Assembly: GCA_024704765.1 (NCBI GenBank)
Contig: JAKMXF010000155.1
Span: 518,380 to 582,379 of the forward strand
Direction: 5' to 3'
Source: Oopsacas minuta
Lineage: Eukaryota > Porifera > Hexactinellida > Lyssacinosida > Leucopsacidae
Length of the DNA: 64,000 bases
Shown here: piece by piece, positions 61,316 through 64,000 of the stretch
Layout: each line of letters begins with the position of its first letter
Numbering within the stretch: the first letter of the stretch is position 1
Program-made: the position numbers and the translations under genes
The notes under the pieces: generated by a model
What the model saw: only the letters and a program-made list of their open reading frames with translations
Told to the model about the DNA's origin: nothing
Databases searched by the model: none

Positions 61316-61841
61316 CCCCTACTTCATTGCTAGATTCATTTGTACTTTTTAGGTTCAGGATACTCCCCTTAAAATTTACTCTGATAAAACGAAACTTTGC
61401 CTAGGTCCCGAACACTTCGTTGTAACGAGAGTTTACTGTAGGATATTATTAAAATGCAATTTCGTGAATGAATTCCTTCTCCAGTTCATCTAATGCCAAT
61501 GGTGGAAGTGAATTAGACTCGAACTTCCCACTTCTGGGTAGTACCAGGCCGGTGGGTGCCCGAAAGTAAGAATTTACTTGGATCTTAGAAATATCATAAA
61601 CTCTATGTGACATTCAAATGTTGCATATAGGCTTATTGTCGAGATGCATTTGAATTGGTGAATCTGGATGATTCAATGTTTTTTTCATATAGAAACTTGT
61701 TCTGTCTGAAGTACAAGTAAAGATATCTCTGATGTACGGAAGATGTACTGAAAGTGGTCTAATACATTTGAATCCTTTAGGAAATGGTGCCCTGCTCAGG
61801 GGGAACTCAGAACTCAGATGTCCGCATGACTTTTTGTCTTA

Positions 61842-62371
61842 CAACCTTTAATCGGAGATGACACCTTATATACCGCTCAAACTTCATCGGTTAATGGCAA
61901 AATCTGCTTCATTGGGGCAAATCTCCAGGAATGGAATCATCTCCATTCAAGTTAATATTAAATTTTTTCGGTTAATCGAGACAAGCTCTTCTAATTGAGG
62001 GAAAATTAATAACTCAATCATGACGAAATTATTCTGTCGTGGGAAATTCCAGTAAGCTAAGTACATTTACAAAGTTTCGATATAGACTAACTTTTGATGA
62101 ATTTGGCCAAATCAAATTCTATTTACCTCTTATTGTTATCAACATAAATCACGGAAGGCACAAAACGATCAAAAAATGTGAAAGTTTGTCTATTGGATGC
62201 TTAAGCCTAAGCCATAGAGTAGTTACCTTGCTTAGGAGCCTCTGCGACTGAAAACTAGAATAGTACTGCTCTTTATTATTATTTTTAGAAAATCTCCGAT
62301 TAATTGTGAACTCCGCTTAATTGGAACAAAAGAGCTGGAAAAGATGTGTACCAATTAAACGGAGTTGACTG
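61842..62371. mobile_element. pogo/Tigger-like non-autonomous remnant
   Basis: The right end read inwards is cagtcaactccgtttaattg, with repeated internal words of the type ccgattaatt/gcttaattgga, and is followed by TA at 62372-62373. The left end (caacctttaatcggag after TA at 61840) is only a partial match. No transposase frame. Similar words occur at 1225-1272. Confidence 0.45.
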
Positions 62372-62958
62372 TAATGGCTAACGTGAGTTGACCTTATACG
62401 ATTTAAGTATAAATCTTCAACTCCAATTGAACCACCAGCTGCTTTATCTCTTTTGAAATGCGGAGTAAAATCTGCGTAAACTTATAACAAGTGCCCAGAT
62501 ACTTTTTCATATATTGGATAGTGGTTGATTCCATGCTTTACCACTAGCTTATTTGTAATCCCTTATAACTCGGATTAAGCGCCGCCTTTTTCACATATAT
62601 ATGTATTTATCCCTATGTATAGACTCCACATTTTAAAGTAGCTAGATATTCTATGGGCTTTATTTAAATAGTTAATAGCATTAATGACGTGTTATGGGAG
62701 AAGAACTGTGAGTTTTTTTAAATATATTTCTCTATCTTTGGTGAAATAATGTGCAAATCTCTTACTTTGTTGAAATTGATAAATTTGAGTCCAAAGGAAT
62801 TATTCTGGAGCATTCCGTATCTTTTATCTATGTATTAATCAGACCAGTAATGAAGATAAACATAGTCATATCTGGAACGATGTGTGATGTCTGGAACTTC
62901 GATATATTGAGGAATTTGAGATAGATATGGTCAATATCAAGGTTCGCAATGACTATAT

Positions 62959-63107
62959 TAGCTGTTCCTAATCTGGGGTTGATGGACTCCTTTGTCGTCC
63001 ACGAACGATACCATGAGGTCCACAGGATCCGCCTATGTTATTGCGTCCACAAAATGTGCTAAAATTAGTATGGTGGGTTCACGGGTGAAAAGGTTTAAGA
63101 ACCGATG
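62959..63107. mobile_element. 149-base hAT MITE
   Basis: The left end tagctgttcctaatctgggg and the right end read inwards, catcggttcttaaacctttt, are of the hAT-Charlie type. They are flanked by gactatat (62951-62958) and gactatgt (63108-63115), an 8-bp target duplication with one mismatch. No coding capacity. Confidence 0.65.
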
Positions 63108-63115
63108 GACTATGT

Positions 63116-64000
63116 CATCCTCCTAAATAGAATTATCACTAGCCCAAATATACCTAATTTCTACCTTGTTTTGTATAATATTATTCTATTTGGTAATAAT
63201 GGAAGTATTACAATCAAACTTGCATATGACGGCTATCAAAAGGATTGGTTAAAATTGGTCTTTTATTATTGTTCTATAGGTGTCTGTTATATAGAGTTGG
63301 GTTACTTTGGAGAATCTTCCGCTGGATTCTATTTAAATTTATCGACCATTACTGCAGAAGACCGTTATGCAAGTGGCTGTTAACCAGGATCCACTCACTG
63401 TAAGTCGACAAGTTATGGAGAACGAATATTACATAATAGCCATCAAGTGAAACATAAACATTTGGCATATTTATCTATTTAGTATGTATGTTGCAGTGCA
63501 AGTACTACTTTGGTGTATTCGCGGATACACCAATGTTTGGTGAATTTGCGAATACACTGTTTTATGTCTTATTTGACTGTTGCTTAACACATGTGGTTAG
63601 ATATATTTGATATCAAATAAAGTCTATCTTCTTGCCGCATTCTAAGTTGGCTTTTATTCCCGTTTCTTACGATTCTCACAATCCATTTTCCTACCATTCT
63701 TTAAATTATTAGTATATCATTCGCTACTTCTTCCAATGTGTGTTAAGCCAAATTTGATCAAAAGGCTCTCTAATTTTTCGCCAGGTCCATAATAATAATT
63801 TCGTACTAAGTATGTCTGTGGTCAGATCTATGTGGAATAATGTATGGATTTACTTGAACATCTTTCACATTGTCTAAACTACCTACTTAATGATTGTTTC
63901 TAAAAGGCGTACGTCTTAACCTAGTTTCAGTGTTGCTAGTTTAGAGTTTAGACACATATAAAGATGTTTATATAATAGTATTTATTGATTCTTTTCCATA
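63116..64000. other. unassigned window end
   Basis: AT-rich with no gene recognised. A near-perfect 20-base palindrome (ggtgtattcgcggatacacc) lies at about 63513-63532. The open frame at 63105-63383 has no known motif. Confidence 0.45.

Overview
This is AT-rich animal nuclear DNA. It has long introns, GT-AG splice junctions, phase-0 exon joins and many decayed DNA transposons. The one host gene I recognise is a WNK-type serine/threonine kinase on the plus strand, of which four internal exons are visible (3868-4025, 17010-17159, 32151-32282, 48510-48746). The exons supply only about 680 coding bases over 45 kb; everything else here is intron or transposon. The kinase family, the Tc1/mariner load and the low GC suggest an arthropod. 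A parasitic copepod (sea louse) would fit, but that is inference.

Layout. Window start: the tail of a mariner element (1-365). Intron I (4026-17009): a dead element of family 'C' (copy A, 4919-7080), a Tc1-like element (10985-12291) and a nearly intact family C element (copy C, 12832-15459). Intron II (17160-32150): a mariner-like relic (~19430-20150), a second dead family C copy in inverted orientation (copy B, 25168-27324) and a Tc1-like relic (~28083-28929). Intron III (32283-48509): a Tc1-like element with DD37E spacing (33594-34921), an internally deleted hAT (36309-37709) and two mariner-like elements (39881-40958 and 46328-47657). After exon 4: a hAT element of ZMYM1/DUF4371 type (51236-56221, 8-bp target duplication GCAGCAAT), itself split by a different transposon, element 'D' (51576-53395, 4-bp target duplication TAAG). 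Beyond that are a mariner fragment (60571-60748), a pogo-like remnant and a 149-bp hAT MITE (62959-63107).

The most interesting material is the pair of families C and D. Both encode a protein with the ordered pattern D ... D-x-K ... CxxC ... HxxxxH ... E. Both have termini starting CAC and short target duplications (TTA for C and B, TAAG for D). Order and several spacings match the catalytic and zinc-binding residues of the RAG1/Transib/Chapaev transposase group. In copy C the second D and the CxxC are exactly 19 residues apart. In D the last H and the E are exactly 20 apart. Copy C is the youngest looking: one short intron, one single-base frameshift, otherwise open. Copies A and B are almost identical to each other but share the same stop codons, and their differences cluster at the extreme ends.

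I see no rRNA, tRNA, CRISPR array or operon-like arrangement. Boundaries were read by eye from inverted repeats and target duplications; no alignment or database search was possible.
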